Origin: Monocercomonoides exilis
Lineage: Eukaryota > Preaxostyla > Oxymonadida > Polymastigidae
DNA: 64,000 nucleotides
Reading direction: 5' to 3'
Assembly (NCBI GenBank): GCA_001643675.2
Contig: LSRY02000009.1
Location: 1,687,001-1,751,000 of the forward strand
In this document: piece by piece, positions 35,338 through 46,199 of the stretch
How the letters are laid out: each line of letters opens with the position of its first letter
Numbering within the stretch: position 1 is the stretch's first letter
Program-made: the position numbers and the translations under genes
Notes under the pieces: model-generated
The model's input: only the letters and a program-made list of their open reading frames with translations
Told to the model about the DNA's origin: nothing
The model's database searches: none

Positions 35338-37443
35338 CTATCTTCCTTCCTTGATTATCTCCTCCGTTCTCCTCCATGTCCAAGAGATGTGATGTGTGTT
35401 GTTCAGCAGAGGTTCCCATATCAGACCCTTCCAATCGGAAAGAAGAAGAAAAACTCGAGCTTTCTCCATCGCTGCTTTTCGGATAACTGCTGGAATCAAG
35501 GGAACTGGTGGATGTGCAAGAACCGTCTCTTCTCTCCATGAAATTTGTAACCCGTCTTGACTCAGATTGCTTCCCGGCCCGCACCATCTCGTTGATTTTG
35601 TGTTTTCTTTTGTTGCGAAGGCATCGAGTGTGATGTGCATCTGAAGCTGATTGGAAATCTCTTCGAGTGCTTCTTGTTCGATTTCGTAATCTCCTCCTTT
35701 TGCCAATCTCGATAGGCAGTCTGCTCTGACGTTTCTCTCTCCGGGAATATGTTGAGCTTTCACAACCACTTTCAGCGCTTGGGTTTGATTCCATATTTTC
35801 TTCAGAAGGGTTCTGAGATTCGGACCCACTCCCCATCGATTCAGATTGCAAACTGCTGTTGTGTTGTCTGATCGAATAAGCAGATTTCCTATTTCTTGAT
35901 TTCGAACGGAATTTGAGAAATGCGCGATGGCTTGATTTATTGCGAATAGCTCTCTGTAATTTGAACTTTGGTTTCTGATTGGAGGTGGAAGAGGTTTGTG
36001 AAAGTCCAGCATTTGATTGTTGACCTTTAGTGTTGCACCTATGGCAAACCCTGATGCATCTGTCGTAAGAATTGCTTCTGGTCGAAACACTGGATTCAAT
36101 TTCCTTGGTTGGTTCTCTTTCAGCCTTTCGCTCCACTTCCTGAGGCAATTTGTTATCGATGCATTCACGCGCATTTTTCCTTTCCATCCATTCAGACTCA
36201 AAGCTTTGTTTAGGAGTTTGTACAGTTGTGACAAATTCAGGGAGGCTTCTTGATACACGAATCTTGTTGCGTTCAGTTTCCCCATCAACGAGGCAAACTT
36301 CTTTATCGAAACAACTCTGTTGTACTGGGCAATCCTCCTCCATTTCTTGCACTCTTTCATCAGTTCGGTTTTCTTCGATTCCTCTATCTGTTCCACAAAC
36401 TGATTGGTATCCCATTGGAAGCCCAAAAATTTGAACTGCTGACTTGGAATTAAATGACATTTTTCTGAATTGACCAATAGTCCCAATTTGTTGAACATAG
36501 AAATGGTTTTCTCCACTAAAATATTGAGTTCCTGCGGGTCTTGATGAAGAAGAACAATATCGTCCAGGTATGCAATTGTTCTCACCTTCCATTCCTCCCT
36601 CATGTATTTTAGGACTTTTCTCATTACTTTTGTGAACGTTCGAGGAGCATCTTTGTATCAGAAAGGCATTCCGTGGAAAGCGTAGTATTTTCCTTTGAAA
36701 ACGAACGAAAGGAATGGAGATAATTCTTAGCTGATTTTTATAAGATAATAAGCTTGGCTCAAGTCCAACGTGACCGCGTAATCCTTTTCTTGTATGATTT
36801 TCTCCACTGTTCTGTGGTCTTCTTGCTTGTAATATATTGTCTTGATTGCATTGTTGAGTCTTCGGCAATCCACGATTTGCCTCCAGCCACCGTCTTTCTT
36901 TCTGATAATAAACACTGGATTCAAATGCTTCACATCCTTCTCCTGAATCGGTTTGATGATATTTGTTTCCAGATGCTTCTTGATCATCTCTGAAAAGGCT
37001 TGTTGGGCTTCTTGACTCTGATGCTCCAAAGGGTTGAATACTCCTGTTTTCTTGAGTGATTCCTTCGAGGCTTTGCTCCTCCATACAGGGATTACACCTT
37101 TCCCAATAATTCGTGATCCTCCAATTCTTTCCCATTCTTCTCGAAATAAGCAAGTTCTTCCTCCAACCATTGCATCTTGTCGGGCTTCTGTGGGCTGTTG
37201 AATGCTGTTCGTTTCTTCTATTGGTATTTTCGCTCCCCTGATTGTCTTCTTATAGCGAAACCTGAAGCTCTTGTCCGCAGCCGGCTTTGGTTTTGTTATC
37301 TTGACAACCAGGGAGCTGCTTGAAAAAATCTCTTGCTTACTGATCTTCTGGTTGGAATTGTTCTGACTCTTATCGAACTTCTTCTCATTGGCCAGCTCGT
37401 TGTTTGCAGCTTGAATTGTTAACTCTTTTCTGTTTTTCTCCAT
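35338..37443 (-). CDS. DIRS reverse transcriptase / RNase H
   Basis: N-terminal fingers with NPVFIIRKKDGGWRQIVDCR and VTLDLSQAYYLI, palm motif AYLDDIVLL with the catalytic DD, LGFQWDTNQF, then RNase H with ILTTDASGFAIGATL, YRELFAINQAI and IRSDNTTAVCNL (Asp, Glu, Asp), followed by HIPGERNVRADCLSRL. Between IKIS and ELSPF lies a TAA (36727) that may be Gln (element 2 has Asn). At 36658 a TGA replaces the conserved Gly of MPFG (MPF-TGA-YKDAP). The start overlaps the gag-like gene by about 25 bases, suggesting frameshifted or re-initiated translation. Confidence 0.82.
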
Positions 37444-38060
37444 TCTTCCAGAACTTCTGATTGCCTTTGAGTAAGAAGACTGGAAGCTGAGCTCTCCTTC
37501 ATCTGTGCAGCTGCTCTAAAGCCGAATCTTCCTTGAATTCTTACAGATCTTGCTTCTTTCAGAGCTTTTGAAACTAATAAAATTGCATCTGCAATTGATC
37601 CTTTTTCATCATCTTTTTCTTTTAATTTCGCATGTGTGTTAAGCAGAATTTTAATGGCCGGATATAGAAAAGCTTCAGTTCGCTCGCCTGCCTTATCCAA
37701 TGCGTCGTTCATCCAATTATCTGTTCTCGAAGCTGCAGGAGGGGCCTTTGGCAGAAATGGACTTAAATCATCTTCCTTCAGGTCAATAATAAGATCTTCC
37801 AAATATCTTTCAGGAAAGTCCATATCATATAAGCTGCAATCTGGATCTCTAAGAAATATTGTTTTAAAACTTTTTTTTAGCAGCAAACAATCCTCGCCAT
37901 GGCTTTCTTTTGCTTCTGAAGCTCCCGGGATATGATTGGAAAATTCAGAACTGGAATGAGAAATCGAACTTGAAAACATCTCTCCCGGAGGTCCATCTGA
38001 CATCATTGATGTTGCAGAATTCAACGCGGGTCCAGTGCTGAGTGGAGAGCTTGGGAGCAT
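37419..38060 (-). CDS. DIRS gag-like protein 1
   Basis: 213 codons, Ser-rich start, then a conserved block with PPAASRTDNWMNDALDKAGE and ARSVRIQGRFGFRAA that is clearly shared with the matching frame of element 2 (PPAASRTSFWNRDALDKVGE, CRIEGRFGFRSA). Position upstream of RT and overlap with it fit a gag-like ORF. Nucleic-acid binding is inferred only. Confidence 0.7.
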   Translation of the reverse strand: MLPSSPLSTGPALNSATSMMSDGPPGEMFSSSISHSSSEFSNHIPGASEAKESHGEDCLLLKKSFKTIFLRDPDCSLYDMDFPERYLEDLIIDLKEDDLSPFLPKAPPAASRTDNWMNDALDKAGERTEAFLYPAIKILLNTHAKLKEKDDEKGSIADAILLVSKALKEARSVRIQGRFGFRAAAQMKESSASSLLTQRQSEVLEEWRKTEKS

Positions 38061-38529
38061 ACTTTTTTCAGATTCGCCGTGACTGACCCTTAAGTGATAC
38101 TCTCAGATCGAAGAGAAGAAAGTGAATGAATGTTTTCTTGTTAATCAAAATGCTTGCGTTTTGATTTCCAATCAACCAGCCCCTCAATGAAAATATTTTT
38201 TGATAAGACTTCGTTATTTTTCATGGTATAAAAAGAAAAATCAACCATATGACAGTTTTTCATCATTCACTAATTTTATCATTCATATATTAGCCATTTT
38301 CTTTTTCAATAAACAGGAACAAGTGATTTGCGAAATGCCAAAAAAAGTGAGAAAAAGAAGAGCATTTCTCAACATTTGAAGTTGAAAGCTTTATTCGATC
38401 ATAGCTGACTTCTTGAATTTCGTTTTAAATGTTCATTTATCCAAAGAAAAAAAAATGACCAGCAGAAGAGATAGAATAAATGAATAAATTTCCAGGGTTA
38501 TTGAGATATATTTCATTGAGCCGGATAAA

Positions 38530-39050
38530 AAGAGAAGAAGAAATGAATTTTGGGAGGTTGTTGGTTGGAGAAGGGAGGATGGGGCAGAAAAGGAGAAGAA
38601 AGTGAAGAAGAAAGTGGAGGAGGAGGGAGCGTGTTAATGAGTGAGTCAGGTTTCTAATCTTTTTGTGTTTCATCAGCCCCGTTTCTGGCACCTCCCCTGA
38701 CACCCCTTGTATCTCTCACTCAGCTGACCTTCTTCAACATCTCCACAGATCCACAGAAAACAACACATCTGGGTGAAGGGTTGGGCCAAACCTCGTTTCT
38801 GATGAGTGGGTGCTCATTTTCATCACTATGGGATGTTTATGATGGGGTCATTGTCCCCTCGCTGAACAGCCCTTCATCATCCTTGTCTGCCTCGAACACC
38901 TCATTTGCCAGGTGCTATCGATCACAGAATGTTGCAGTCAATGGGAGTGAGGGGAATCCATCGAAGCCAGCGAAACAACAGATTACAGACAATGGGGCAA
39001 ATTCATTCACCTGGTGCGTGAAGGGTCTCAAAAACTGCCGGAGCAATTAA
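38530..39050 (+). pseudogene. Beta-helix protein N-terminal fragment
   Basis: Reads LAPPLTPLVSLTQLTFFNIS, GQTSFLMSGCSFSSLWDVYD, SASNTSFARCYR and NGANSFTWC, a close relative of 29600-29950. It stops soon after FTWC (VKGLKNCRSN then TAA) where the family continues for hundreds of residues. A segment ending TTCATCAG at 38676 may be an intron 3' end. Fragment left beside the DIRS-like element. Confidence 0.6.
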
Positions 39051-39059
39051 TAATGAGAC

Positions 39060-40110
39060 AACTGACTTGTTAAAAGGGCAGCAATGGACGTGTGTGATTT
39101 GTCAATAAACGCTTTCGGAAAAATATGGCTCATTTTGAAACAAAACAGTATGAGCCAAATTGTTGTTTCAATTTTTTGAAACTCGGATGATCATCAAAAA
39201 ATGAAAGACAAAAGAGAATAAAAATCAAATATTGCAGGCATTGTGAATGTATTTATTACGAATCCTTTGTGAATTGTCAGTCAACTTTGATAGCATAAAG
39301 AATGGATGCAAGGTTCCGAAATATTTCATCTCTCACTCCCGCACATGATTGATTGTAATTTGAAATCAAAGTGCCACGTCTGTTTTTTCAAAAACAAATT
39401 TGTTCAATAGTTCGATATGAACAAGTGATTCACCGAAAGAATATGAAGAAAGAAGAAATTCTCAAACAAATAAAGTTGGAAATCAAATCACAATTATGCA
39501 AATAAAAATGTTTTAAAAGTCATGAGCTCTTTTCCTGAAATAATTTTTGATATAATTTTCGAATGCCACAAATTGATAACTTTTTATCATCATTAATGAA
39601 CATTTGATTTTGAAAACAATTCAATAGACTTCCGATAAACAATTATCAAATTCAATAATTCATCAAATAAAAATAATCGCAATAATGTTTTTCTATATTC
39701 ATTATTATTAATTAACAAAGATCAAAAGTCAATTTGAAAAAGCGCAAACTTTTGCATTGAACGACAAATGCACAATGAGTCAAGCAAGATTTCAAAAAAT
39801 AAAAATTTGTTGAAAAGTTTAGCTAATATATTCATCAAAGACTGATTACAGCTTCATTGATGATAATAGTGTGTGGCATTGTGCCACAAAATAAAAATCA
39901 ATAAAACTTTATTATGAAAAGATAAAGGAAAAGAAAAGAAAAGACGGAAACAGATAGAAGATTGCATGTTTGTAATCAACAAACAAGCATAATAAAAAAT
40001 GAAAAACTTCAGCATCACGGGTTTAACTTCATTTAAAAAAAAACGAAAACGAAAATATAAGCTTCAAACTTTGTTATTATTTTGCATCAGCAACAATCAA
40101 TGTTCTGACC
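39060..40110. other. A/T-rich spacer, nothing recognised
   Basis: Short frames only. Contains the 3' flank of the surface protein gene at 40120. Confidence 0.6.
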
Positions 40111-40119
40111 TTTCTTTTT

Positions 40120-43100
40120 TTAGTTGCGAGACCTCTTCTTCCTGACAACAACAATCACAATAATAACCACAACCACAACAATCACCACAACAACAATTGG
40201 TACCACAATTGCAACAATTGTTCCAGCGCTCATCTTCTTCTTTTCTGGTTCTGGTTCTGGCTCCTCTTTCGGCTCCTCTTTCTTCAAGTATTTCTCATAC
40301 ACATCTTCAAGATCACCACCTTCTTCTTTTGCCCCCACAATCCATCCTTTGTTTTCATCGTTGTAGTTCTTCGCAAACTCAAACGAACCTTCCTTCTTGC
40401 AGAAGTCATCAAAGTCTTCTGCAATGATGCACAACGATGCCACCGATGAATCTTTCCCTTTGTTTTCACCTAACTCAAGTTTGCCTTCACCCGGAAGTTT
40501 CAAATGATCAACTGCCTTTTTCATCTCAATGGTAATTGCTCCTGCATTACCTGCTGTTGCAACACACGACTTGAATGAACATTTCTTATCTTTTCCCATT
40601 TCCACATTTGAATCATTATTAACCATCTTGATCTTAACACCTGCTGACAATCCCTTTTCTGATTTCACCTCACTCATGGTCAACTCTTCTATTTTGACAT
40701 TCATAGCTTTATCAGTGGCATCTTGAATGATGATTGCTGCCTCATCTATCACACTCTCTTTCTCGATATCAACTTTATCTAATTTGACTGAAGAAGCACC
40801 ATCAATCACAAACATTGACTTTTGGAATTTCACTTCTTTAGCTTCTTTGCATTCAACAGTGTTCATTGTCAACGTTCCTGCACTCACTTTCACTAGATGG
40901 ATTTTCGCAATTTCATCTGCATTTGATGATGTTTCTGTTTTTGATTTGACAAATTTGCAGTTAACAATGTTCAACTTTGCATCTGCACTATCAGCAACAA
41001 TCAATGAATTAATAACTGGATCATCATTTGATTCCTGAGATGTTTCCAATGATAACGGATACAAAAATGAAACACCCCTGAACTCAACTTTATTTTTGCA
41101 TGTGAATAAATCACCTCCATTCTTGGCATCACAATCAAGGCTGGCTTCTGCCTCAACTTCTTTTTTCGTTTCGGAACCTTTTTCTTGAACTTGTGTCACA
41201 CCAACAATCGTAACTTCTTTTAGGAATGTTACAGCTTCAGCTTTCAGAATCTTTTTATCATCTTCTTCCTTGATAACTTTGATGACATATCCAGAGATGC
41301 TTGGCTTTGCCACTAATCCGTTATACGCGTTTATAATGCTTCCCATTGGAGTTTCATATGTTTCTCCATTTCCACTTCCATCTTTCTTCACATATGCAAT
41401 TGCTGGATTGAAGTATTTTGAAGTGAAGTCAACATCTCCATCTTCACTGTTGGCAACAATATTCCAGTCATTTGTTCCTCGGACATATCCTGTTGCAAAT
41501 CCCGCTTTCATTGTGTCTGCAATATCTTTATGAAGGGCAACTGGCACATCCAAATATATTCCTGTACTCTTTTCGTTATCTCCTTCACCTGCTGTGCAAG
41601 TAGTGAATTTAAAATTATCATCAGTTTTTGTTTCGGGCCATGACAGTTGATTTGCTTTTTCAATATTTGCCATTTTCAGATACAAAGCACCTGATTTTCC
41701 TTTTGTGCAACTGCATGATGAAAATGATGTTGCACTTTTATCTTTCACTGAAAATTTGCTCCCTTTGTTTTCACATTCAACATGCAATGCTCCGCTTGTT
41801 GCTGTGGATTCATCACTTGAAATGCAATTTGAAAATGTGCATCTGTCAATCACAACTGTGACAACTTCATCAGCTTTTCCCACAACTTTCATCACAGCAC
41901 TTTGTTTGGAATTCAACTTTTCAATGTTCAGCAAGGTTAATGAAACAGAGGTCACTCCCTCAACTTTGAATGGTGTGACTGAAAATGTCAATTCTTCTGC
42001 ACCAGTACATTTAACATCGTTCATTGAAACAGCTCCAGCATCCACATTCACAACGTGAATATTAGCAATGTAATCTTTTCCTGTCTCCTTTGGTGCTCTC
42101 ACAAATTCGCAAGTGTCAATGGCCAGAGATGTCGATTCCGAATCAGCATGAATAAGTGCCAATGTTCCATCATTTGACATTGATGCCCCTTTTTTATCAA
42201 ATGTCAACGGGAAGGTCATTTTCAGATATTTGAATGCAACAGCTTTCTTGCATGTGAACATATCTTTTCCTTCTGCAGTTTGACAGTTGATATCAATTTT
42301 TACAATATTGCTAACATCAGTTTGATATCCCTCAATTGTCACCAACGTTGCCTTATCAAATGTGTTCGCCTCTGCAACCAATGGCTCACCTTGTGCATCT
42401 TCTTTTATAATCTCAATGCAGAAACCTCCTTCGCTTGCTTCAGGAAAATGATCATAGGCTTCTTTTATGTTGGCCCATGGTTTTGTATCTGATCCATCTC
42501 CTTCAGCTGCCCCACTTTTGACATAAAAAGTTTTCACCTCCTTTGGAGCTGGGTCAATATATTCTAAAACAAGATCGATATCTAATTGATCTGTTTTTTT
42601 TGCCATGATATAATCTTTATATGTCGTTCTATCATATCCATTCGCAAAGCTAGCTTTCATTGCAGCAGCAATTTCTGAATGAAGTTCAACTTTAACATCT
42701 AAATAAATTCCTGTATTTTTAGATGAAGCTGCAGCTCCAACCGTGCAAGTTATGAATTTCAAATTCTCTTCTGTTTTTGGCCAAGTTAACCCACTAGCTG
42801 CAATCTTATTCAAATTCAAATATATTGCTCCTGATTTGCCATGTTCGCAGGAGCATGAAGTGAATGTTGTTGCTTCTGTATTTCCAATTGTAAATTCACT
42901 ATCTGTTGCGTCACTTTCTACATAAAGTGCTCCGCTTGTTGCACTAGCTGCAGCTGCTGTTGACTTGCAACCAGTGAATGTGCATGTGTCCAACGTAACC
43001 TGAATTTTGCCTGCATTTTTGATTTTCATTACCGAACTTGCACTGGATTCCATATTTCCAAATTCACACCCAGTCACTGAAACAGACGAAACTCCTTCAA

Positions 43101-43716
43101 GCAAAAAGGGTGTAACTGAAAACTTTGCAATTTTAGCATTGTCAGTGGAAACAACTGATATCATATTCACAGTTCCTGCATCCGCTTTCACAAGATGAAT
43201 ACCTGCTTCTTCAGAAGGTCTTTCAAATTCACAACTAGTTATTGAGAGCACTGGCAATACTGCAGGAGTGTCATCAATTGGAACTGCATGAATTAATGAT
43301 AATGTGCCTTCATTAGGAGTTCCAAGTGTATCTTTATGAATGAACTTCAAATTGTTGAAGGTTACAATTCTTTTACATTCGAACAGATCTTTTCCTTCAG
43401 TTGTTGAACAATCAATTGAAACTTTCTCTGGATTCGCTGTATCAGTTATTTTTCCCTGAATCATTATTTGATAGTCCTTTTCAAAAGTTATCGCACTTGG
43501 TTTCAACTGTGATGCTCCAACGCCTTCCTTAATAATTGAAATGATGTAACCATTTTCATTTGAATCTTTTAATAATCCATATGCAGTATTTATCGAATCA
43601 ACAGGATCTCCCGAATCACCTGTTGTTCCTGTTGCTTCACTTTGTACAAACTTTTCAGTTGGGTCTGCAGCATAAGAAGAGAACACTATATAGGATAATA
43701 CAAATGTGAAAAACAT
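40120..43716 (-). CDS. Three-module membrane-anchored surface protein
   Basis: An intact 1198-codon gene. It has a signal peptide (MFFTFVLSYIVFSSYA), then three related modules of about 370 residues. Each opens with a FYVKSGAAEGDG-like Gly/Asp segment, a KEAYDHF-like helix and a Cys-bearing core (DINCQTAEGKDMFTCKKAV). The first two then share CTFTGC or CTFSNC, SCSCEHGKSGAIYL or SCSCTKGKSGALYL, and STGIYLDVPVALHKDIADTM. A Pro/Glu linker (KEEPKEEPEPEPEKKK), one Val/Ile transmembrane helix (about residues 1167-1191) and a basic tail RKKRSRN follow. Outer-surface display is inferred. None of its Gln codons is TAA or TAG and all five Trp are TGG, unlike neighbours. It ends at TAA 40120; if TAA were Gln a TGA follows 11 codons later. 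No homologue named; best preserved host gene in the window. Confidence 0.9.
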   Translation of the reverse strand: MFFTFVLSYIVFSSYAADPTEKFVQSEATGTTGDSGDPVDSINTAYGLLKDSNENGYIISIIKEGVGASQLKPSAITFEKDYQIMIQGKITDTANPEKVSIDCSTTEGKDLFECKRIVTFNNLKFIHKDTLGTPNEGTLSLIHAVPIDDTPAVLPVLSITSCEFERPSEEAGIHLVKADAGTVNMISVVSTDNAKIAKFSVTPFLLEGVSSVSVTGCEFGNMESSASSVMKIKNAGKIQVTLDTCTFTGCKSTAAAASATSGALYVESDATDSEFTIGNTEATTFTSCSCEHGKSGAIYLNLNKIAASGLTWPKTEENLKFITCTVGAAASSKNTGIYLDVKVELHSEIAAAMKASFANGYDRTTYKDYIMAKKTDQLDIDLVLEYIDPAPKEVKTFYVKSGAAEGDGSDTKPWANIKEAYDHFPEASEGGFCIEIIKEDAQGEPLVAEANTFDKATLVTIEGYQTDVSNIVKIDINCQTAEGKDMFTCKKAVAFKYLKMTFPLTFDKKGASMSNDGTLALIHADSESTSLAIDTCEFVRAPKETGKDYIANIHVVNVDAGAVSMNDVKCTGAEELTFSVTPFKVEGVTSVSLTLLNIEKLNSKQSAVMKVVGKADEVVTVVIDRCTFSNCISSDESTATSGALHVECENKGSKFSVKDKSATSFSSCSCTKGKSGALYLKMANIEKANQLSWPETKTDDNFKFTTCTAGEGDNEKSTGIYLDVPVALHKDIADTMKAGFATGYVRGTNDWNIVANSEDGDVDFTSKYFNPAIAYVKKDGSGNGETYETPMGSIINAYNGLVAKPSISGYVIKVIKEEDDKKILKAEAVTFLKEVTIVGVTQVQEKGSETKKEVEAEASLDCDAKNGGDLFTCKNKVEFRGVSFLYPLSLETSQESNDDPVINSLIVADSADAKLNIVNCKFVKSKTETSSNADEIAKIHLVKVSAGTLTMNTVECKEAKEVKFQKSMFVIDGASSVKLDKVDIEKESVIDEAAIIIQDATDKAMNVKIEELTMSEVKSEKGLSAGVKIKMVNNDSNVEMGKDKKCSFKSCVATAGNAGAITIEMKKAVDHLKLPGEGKLELGENKGKDSSVASLCIIAEDFDDFCKKEGSFEFAKNYNDENKGWIVGAKEEGGDLEDVYEKYLKKEEPKEEPEPEPEKKKMSAGTIVAIVVPIVVVVIVVVVVIIVIVVVRKKRSRN

Positions 43717-46199
43717 TCAATTTGATGTTCTTTTCTCAAAACAATTTAAGATCTACACAAACATAAATTGTATCATCATTATTGAAATTTATGGTTGATT
43801 ATGTACTTTGTATTTTTTTGGAATAAAAGTTGCGTTTTTTTTTAAATTTGATAAAAAGAAACATTTTCTGATATCCTTTGTTCAAAAAAAAATTATTTAC
43901 ATGTGTATTATTCCTTAAAATCATTATCTTGTTTTTTATTGAAAAATTCTTGATTTTTTCTTATTGTTTTGTTTAAGCAACGTGAAACTCGCAAAAACGA
44001 CTATCTTTTTCTTGTTGAGTTGGATACATCTTTTTGCAATGAAAATACACTTTTTCACCCATCTTTTATTATTTTCTATTCCTTCATCGTTTTTTATTCA
44101 TTGAATATATCACAATCGTAATTTTAAAATAATTTTGAACATATTCATCAAAACATATATCATATACATTCATATTTAGGGTATGCGAAATTCACGACAA
44201 ATCAAATATAATTATTTTTTTTAAATAATTACCATTATAATTAATTATGTATCTATTTCGCAAAACTTAGTTGAAATAACGAGAATAGCCATTTATTCCT
44301 TTTTTAAACGTTAAATATTTTTCGCATCATAAATATAATTCCTTTATTTAATACGTAACGAGATTAGTTTTCAGAATTCATAATTCTTTTTATTCATGTT
44401 GCATCCATTGATTGTTTTTCTTTTTTTGAGCGCGATCTTCAATTGAAGCGCTGATTCTAAACAGAGAAAAGTTAGACTTTTGTTAATAAAGAAATTATTC
44501 AAATTTTTTTTGATTGTTATTCAATATAAAATTGACGGGTGAAAAAAAACAATTGAATGTTTCAAAAGCTTTATAACAAATTGACATATCATCACGAATA
44601 GCTTGCGTTTGAAAAAAAGGCGATGATTAATATTTGTTTTCAGCTTGTATCTATCTATCGTCTTGCCAATCATCGTTTTACTTATTCTGTTTTGCCAGAA
44701 GGATGGTTGGATTGAATCTTCCAAGTGAATGCGATCTGAGAACTGCCTGGAAAAAGTTCAGCAGCAACGAATTTGAAGATCATCCAGGTCAGAGGATGTT
44801 TTTGTGTGAAGTGTACCGGTAAATTACAGCTGGACGGCCATTTTTTATTCGCATAGCAACTTTTTCATCAATGATACAGCCAAGTGCAGGGAAATATATT
44901 TGGGCTGTAAAAATTTCAAAGCAATCTTAACTTAAGCCTCTTTCCACGTTAAACGTGAACAACTTGCTGAAGATTCGAACGTGTTTGCGAGAAGAGAACA
45001 GACATTTGTCGATACAGATGTGTTCTTGTTTCTTGATCCATTTCATTACATGTGTTGAATGGAAAAGAAAAGCTTCGATCAGATTCAGATGGAAAAATTG
45101 CACCAAAGGAAATGGGTCATCAAGCTGAAATTTATCGTTGCGTGAAAGTTTTGAATTTTGTTGATCTTGGTATTAACAAGCGAAATTGTTGTATTTCTGA
45201 CAATTCGGAACAAAACACAAGAACGAACAGAGAAGCAGGGAGGAGAGAAAAAGAAAAGTGAGGAAAAAAAACGAAAAAATGTTTCCGAAAATAATTTAAG
45301 AAAAGAAAATGAATCTCACTGATCCGTAAGAGATATTGCCTGAGAAAAGTTTCTGCACTCATTGAATATCGATACATGCTTTTCAAAGATATGTGTTATT
45401 GGAACATGATTATTCGATAAGAGAAGATAGCTGCAAAATAAAGTTATTTCCTTCATTACACAACGATCAGAAAACGAATTTTGGTATTTTTTCATGAAAT
45501 TAATTGCACAAATCATCATATTCAAGGATAAAAACCACAACCTTGAATTTGTTGGTTCTTTTTGTTGATATATATACAAATTGTTTTTAAATGGAATAAT
45601 CATTCAATGAATATTTTAAATTGGATTTATATTTGGAATCGAAATCCAATTCAGTGCTTAAGAAATATTGAAGTTGACTATTACATGTGTTTCAATCCTT
45701 CTGTTTGCAATCAAAATTTGGTTGATGACGGGCACAAACATTTGAATAACACAGAACATTAATTTGAATATGCTCATGAAACGCATATGAAAAATGTTAA
45801 TTATGTGTTCGAATAAATTCGCTTTTATTCACAAACTCAAAGAATTTGCCATTTTGTTTGATTGTTTTCAATTTAAGAATGAATCGTTTGTTTTTCTTGC
45901 TTCGCTGTTGAAAGGAATGGAATGAAAAAAAAAAAAGATGTTCTCCATGAAAAAGAAGCCGAGAAAATTGCACATATGAGTTTGTTATTTGAATCAAATT
46001 TTCGATTTCCTTTGACAAAAACTCTTTTTTTGTTTCATCTTTTCTATTCTCAAAATAAATATCACAAAGAACAGAAGATAAGGCAGAGCATAAAACGGAA
46101 GAATCATCTTTTCTGAGATTTTGTTTTTTGTTTGAAAATGAAATATGTTTATTAATTGTGTTGCAAATGAGCATTTTTGATTCGTTATGATATGACAGA
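43717..46199. other. Spacer with weak coding fragments
   Basis: A/T-rich. Short plus-strand frames near 44700-44822 (LNLPSECDLRTAWKKFSSNE) and 45052-45260 (KIAPKEMGHQAEIYRCVKVL) look slightly protein-like but have no recognised family or clear start. They could be exons of the gene at 46.2 kb or remnants. Confidence 0.35.

Larger units (their letters stand above)
33872..38166 (-). mobile_element. DIRS-like retrotransposon 1
   Basis: Tyrosine-recombinase retrotransposon with gag-like, RT/RNase H and tyrosine recombinase genes in order on the minus strand. Inverted ends of about 70 bp (33872-33941, 38100-38166) each finish in an imperfect palindrome, AATCAAAACGC...GCATTTTGATT, and share TTCACTTTCTTCTCTTCGA. 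No integrase, no LTRs, no target duplication and no methyltransferase domain seen. Two TGA codons at conserved Gly positions suggest a recently inactivated copy. Confidence 0.85.

Noticed and set aside
34418-37153. One 911-residue protein
   Set aside because: Only the last third shows tyrosine recombinase motifs; the first 600 residues are the alternative frame of RT/RNase H with no family character.
40124-43200. Series of plus-strand frames rich in Thr, Ser and Ile
   Set aside because: All are antisense shadows of the 1198-codon minus-strand gene.
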